Assembly: GCA_028274465.1 (NCBI GenBank)
Contig: CM051458.1
Location: 21,901,566 to 21,965,565, forward strand
Reading direction: 5' to 3'
Origin: Plantago ovata
Lineage: Eukaryota > Streptophyta > Magnoliopsida > Lamiales > Plantaginaceae
DNA length: 64,000 bases
Of this stretch, positions 59,968 to 64,000 are shown one piece after another. A program made the position numbers and the translations under genes. Positions within the stretch are counted from its first letter, which is position 1. Each line of letters begins with the position of its first letter. Below the pieces are notes generated by a model that saw nothing but the letters and a program-made list of their open reading frames with translations, was not told where the DNA came from and did not search any database.

Positions 59968-60991
59968 TTGTCTTTACATATTCATTTCAATTTCGAATGG
60001 AGTCCAAACGGTATCCTATATTTTATTTCCTTCTATTTTTCCCAAATTACCGCTGCAATTCTGCAGTCTACACTTGTGTACATATTGAACAAGACCACTT
60101 CATTAAAATTGTTTTCTAGAGTAATTAATCTTCTAGAGTAATACTTGTATCATATACTTGAATCAGGACTGATTAATTAATCTACAATGTTTGACTGATT
60201 AAGGCTCATGTGTACGTAGTACATGTTATCTAGTTTAATTCGAAAGCGCATGCATCAATTGTGTGTTTTGTATATTGATCACCTAGGATGAGTTGAATTG
60301 AATAAAGCATGCTAGCGATGATTTGTTATATAATATATAATACTGCAGTACGTGGAAACTAGTTATCTTAGTTTTCATATGTTATGTTTTACCTTGTTGA
60401 GTAATCTCTGGTTAGCAAATCAGTGTTTAAATATCATACTTTCTGAACAGGTTAGTGGACTCCGAAGGATATACTCAGCTTACTATTCAATATCACATCT
60501 TAATTTCTTCAGGTTTGTTACAAGCTGGATATGCCTTTTCTTCATTGCAAACTATACTTGGGTAGTTAAATGCAGAATATATAATATATAATATAATTAT
60601 GCTGTAGAGTATCAGTAGTTATATGTTTTCCCTTATATTAACTTTTTATTGTTAGCAAGGAATCATTGTAGTATGTCTTATTCTTCAATTGTATTATATC
60701 AGTTCACACATGTACATGTACAGTACTAGTAGTGTAAGTAGTAAAAGTAAATAACATAAATGAAAAAGGAAGATAGAATAGAATTGAATAGTATTTATAT
60801 TTTTCTCTTAATTAAATAGTAGTTATATATTGTGCGATCCAGTTTAGGTCTCAAGCATTTCTGCTGGCCCAAGTCTCTGGTCAGCGCCCCTTACGGGTAA
60901 TGCAAGGCCAGGCCACACGAGATTTTTCCAAAATGTTTAATTGGAACAGGATGCAAAACTGTTGATCTTTCTTTCTTTCTATACTGAAATG
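59968..60991. other. Intergenic AT-rich sequence, copy B
   Basis: Counterpart of 22447-23468; nothing recognisable. Confidence 0.5.
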
Positions 60992-61299
60992 TGTTGGTCC
61001 CTTTAAAGAATAAGAAAAGACTAGAGGGGGGGGGGGGTGAATAATCTTTTCAAACTTTCGTCGTTGAAAAACTTTCTCAGCAAGTGCTTATTACTTTTCA
61101 GTGATGAGTTTGCTGATACTTAACTTTCTCAGCAAGTACTAGTTACTTTTCAGTAGCGAGTTTTACTGGTACTTTAAAAACAGAGTGTGGAAGTCTTTAT
61201 ATAATAAGTACTTTTCAGAGAGTGCTAGTTTCAGCAAGTGAGCAGAGTGACAGTGTACAAATAGTTAAGCTTGCTAAAAACTAAATGCGGTAAAGTAAA
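60992..61299 (-). repeat. Fragment of a related copia LTR, copy B
   Basis: Counterpart of 23469-23775, again ending at AGTAAA where the full LTR begins. Confidence 0.8.
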
Positions 61300-62901
61300 T
61301 GTTGGTCCCTTTAAACAACAAGAAAAGACTAGAGGAGGGGGGGGGGGGTGAATAGTCTTTTCAAACTTTCGTCGTTTAAAACTTTCTCAGCAAGTGCTTA
61401 TTAATTTTCAGTAATGAGTTTGCTGATACTTAACTTTCTCAGCAAGCGTAAGTTACTTTGCAGTAACTGGGTTTGCTGATACTTAAAATCAGAGAGCGGA
61501 AGTATTTGATACAATAAGTACTTTTTCAGTAAATAAAGATTTCAGCAAGTGATGTGAGTGACAGTGTACAGATAGATATGATTTGCTGAAAACCAAATAC
61601 AGTAAGTAAATCACACAAACACTTTTATAGTGGTATCTGAGAGTGGCGTAATCTCTCAACTAATCCACTTTGTCCTTTCTAGGACTGAATCCACTAAGAT
61701 AAGATTGAGGTTCCTTACAACACCTATCTAGAGCGATTCAAACAGAAACCAAAGCACACTTGCTTCGTCTCCAACCTAATCTAGAGAACGCAACCTTGTT
61801 CTCCACCAAACTTGGTACTTTTAATCAGCAAAACTATGCTCGATTAAGTTCCCCCTGAATATCACGCCTGAAAGGGTGTATTTTCAGTTAGAGAGGTTCG
61901 GGATGAGATAACTTTATTATAACTTATTCAGTTACAACAAGTAATCTAAGAAACACAACTTTGAATACTTTGCAGTAAACAAGTTTGATTGTTTCTGGTG
62001 TCAAGACTTGTTCTTGTTCAAAAGAATGAAAGAACACTTAACTAATTTCTTAGTAGTGTAAATTCTACTTCTTCACAAGTAGCTTTTTCAAGTTTAAGTC
62101 TTGGAACGGATCAATGGCAGTAAGACTATTGAAGGGTATGTGAGTTTAAGCACAAGTGAGAGTATGATCACGTTGTTGACACACTTCAACTCTTTGCCGG
62201 ATGACCTCTATTTATAGTGAAAATAAGGAGCCGTTTGAATTTCAAATCCTAAGGCTTTTGTTCCTTAAAATGTCACTATCTTGCTTTTGTACTTTCAACA
62301 GCGTCCTTGTTGTCTTCTAGTCTTCATGTCCTTCGCGTGCATGCTTTGCATTTAATGTTTATTTGAATAGAATTCAAACCGTAACATTGGAGCGCAAATG
62401 CAAGTACTTTCAGCAAGAGGTCACATATGTTCCATCAGCAAGTGGTCAGTCTCAGTTTCAACAAGCACAACCTACTCTGTCGTTCTGATTTTTACTTATG
62501 CAAGCTGTTGCTGAAGTTTCCACTTTCTGAGCAACATGTGTCTTTGTAGATACCAGTCTTCAGAATTCTTCTAGTCTTCAGATCTTCGAATTCTTCAAGT
62601 CTTCAGATCTTCAAAATCTTCAAGATTCTGAGCGGTTCTAAATGCTTCAATAGTTTGTTTGTAAAAACAAAGTACATCATCAGCAAATGCTTCAATAATT
62701 TGTATTTCTTTTCAGAAAACAAGATACATCATAAGCTTTACAACCAACCTATCTAGCACCTATTCTAAGTCTTCAGCAAACGTTCCTCTTTTACAATGTC
62801 CTTAAAATTCTAAATTCCTATGGACCTTAAGAGTACTAGTTACTGGACTTTCCTTAATTTAGCATGGTTAATTGCTCATCAAAATTACAAGTTTTCTAAC
62901 A
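61300..62901 (-). repeat. 3' LTR of the copia element, copy B (1602 bp)
   Basis: Nearly identical to 23776-25379 (far closer than to 38738-40361). TATAAATA on the minus strand at 62216-62209. The polypurine tract follows at 62903-62916. Confidence 0.93.
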
Positions 62902-63165
62902 AATTTCCCCCTTTTTGATGTTAGCAGTCCATGGCTAAATTAATTGTTACCCTTTTAGAGGTTTCTGATGTTGAATAAATCAGTTGATTAATGCAAGCAT
63001 ACTTGAATAAATAAACAGTAAGCATAAGTAAATTGCATAATCAAAAACCAATAAGAGTCGAAAGTTTCATTGCTGATAGTTATCTTTCATAAGTTTACAA
63101 GAAGTAGCAGAGATAACTTAAATAGAATCAGCAAACAAAACTTTAACAAAAACTATTACAGAGAA

Positions 63166-64000
63166 TTAAGCACTTCCAGAAGATTTTCTCAAAATCTCTC
63201 TTACACTCTTCTCAGCAAGTGCAGTAAATTCAACACAGTCCTTTTCGTAGTTTTCCAGAAGCCTACGGACTTGTAGTTGAAGAATTCTTGCATGTTTGCA
63301 GGCAGTATGATGATGCTTCTCAGCATTCATTTCCATGTAGTGAGTTACCCACAAATGCATGCCCCAATTGCTGGCATGGAGAAGCTGTGTATCTGAAATG
63401 CTTTTAGGATGAATCTTTCTTAGCCAGAGAAGATCTTCTTCTTGATCCTTAGCAGTGAGATAGAAATACTCATAAGGAATCAATCCAAGTCTCTTCTTTG
63501 TTTTCTTGGTTACTGGGTCAGAGTAATAAGCAATGCCAGGTGGTTTTATCAAATTTGGTTCTTGTTTAGAAGTCTTACCAATGGCAGTTCTTCTTATTGA
63601 GACCTCAAGATTCAACCATTTCCCAGCAACGTTTCTTGGGAGGGATTCTTCCCTTTGTTTCCTTTGGACCTTGAGCTCAATCCATTTGAACATTTGGTTC
63701 AATATGGTTGTAGGAAAGAACTCATTCACCAGCAAATCTTCCAGCTTTAAGATCTAGCAACCATGAATGTTTCTGATCACATTCTGAGTGGTTTCATCAT
63801 TGCTGGTCTTTGTATATTCAATGTCGGAGCCAATAGCAATGCTGGCCAACCTCTTTTCTTCCTGTCTTTGCCTTCTTCTTCTTGATTTTGCATTGTCTTG
63901 ATCTCTTGCTGAAGAGTCAGACGAGAAATGCTTTGAATGGCCAGACGGAGTTAAGGCTGTTAAGGGTCTAGCTCTTATGGCTTGAGCTATTGTCTGATTG
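63166..64000 (-). pseudogene. End of the copia extra gene, copy B (cut by the window)
   Basis: The last 189-codon block (63735-63166) is identical in translation to the one at 26213-25644, and the next upstream block continues to the window edge. The rest of this second copia element should follow to the right. Confidence 0.8.

Larger units (their letters stand above)
47876..64000 (+). repeat. Direct segmental duplication, copy B (continues past the window)
   Basis: Counterpart of 11603-26478 in the same orientation, offset by 36273 bp at the start and 37522 bp at the end; the change is explained mainly by the foldback insertion at 54546-55777. Still matching at the last base, so the duplication is longer than seen. 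Confidence 0.95.

Overview
The window is nuclear DNA of a flowering plant, probably a eudicot. It is AT-rich, its genes have GT-AG introns, and plant-type LTR retrotransposons, a Mutator-like transposon, an F-box pseudogene and a plant-type ketoacyl-CoA reductase gene are all visible. The species cannot be named from the sequence. About nine tenths of the window is transposable-element or duplicated sequence, and no intact host gene is present.

Layout. (1) 1-11602: most of a minus-strand Ty3/gypsy element of the Tat type, with gag-protease, reverse transcriptase with two RNase H domains, integrase, and a spliced plus-strand antisense gene. Its 5' LTR (11104-11602) abuts the first codon of a KCR-like gene; its other LTR lies left of the window. 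(2) 11603-26478, copy A of a direct duplication: KCR pseudogene (three exons, 11603-20187) with a nearly intact MULE in intron 2, an F-box pseudogene, a tRNA-derived SINE, an LTR fragment and the left end of a copia element. (3) 23776-40361: a very large (16.6 kb) minus-strand Ty1/copia element with 1.6-kb LTRs, a decayed gag-pol, an array of look-alike hairpins after pol, a long decayed extra gene with short introns, and a 100-N gap whose two flanks repeat each other. (4) 40362-47873: retroelement debris, comprising an Athila-like 3' end, a non-coding leader and LTR rich in perfect hairpins, and a truncated copia gag with its own primer site and LTR. (5) 47876-64000, copy B of the duplication, running off the window. 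It keeps the KCR start codon and 5' flank and carries an extra 1.2-kb foldback element.

History read from the nesting: KCR, MULE, F-box pseudogene, SINE and the copia element were present before the duplication. The gypsy insertion occurs only in A and the foldback insertion only in B, so both came later. The two KCR copies carry different 2-bp indels, each breaking the frame where the other copy is intact.

The most unusual signals are RNA/DNA-structure signals: seven hairpins at 32449-32805 that share a 7-nt loop pattern and show compensatory stem changes; a run of four perfect 3-nt-loop hairpins at 43336-43419 just downstream of a primer-binding site; strong hairpins in the adjoining LTR; four covarying hairpins at 42161-42317; and the self-complementary foldback element. 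Many A/B differences are single-base homopolymer indels, and the N gap looks like an unmerged contig overlap, so some frameshifts may be assembly errors.
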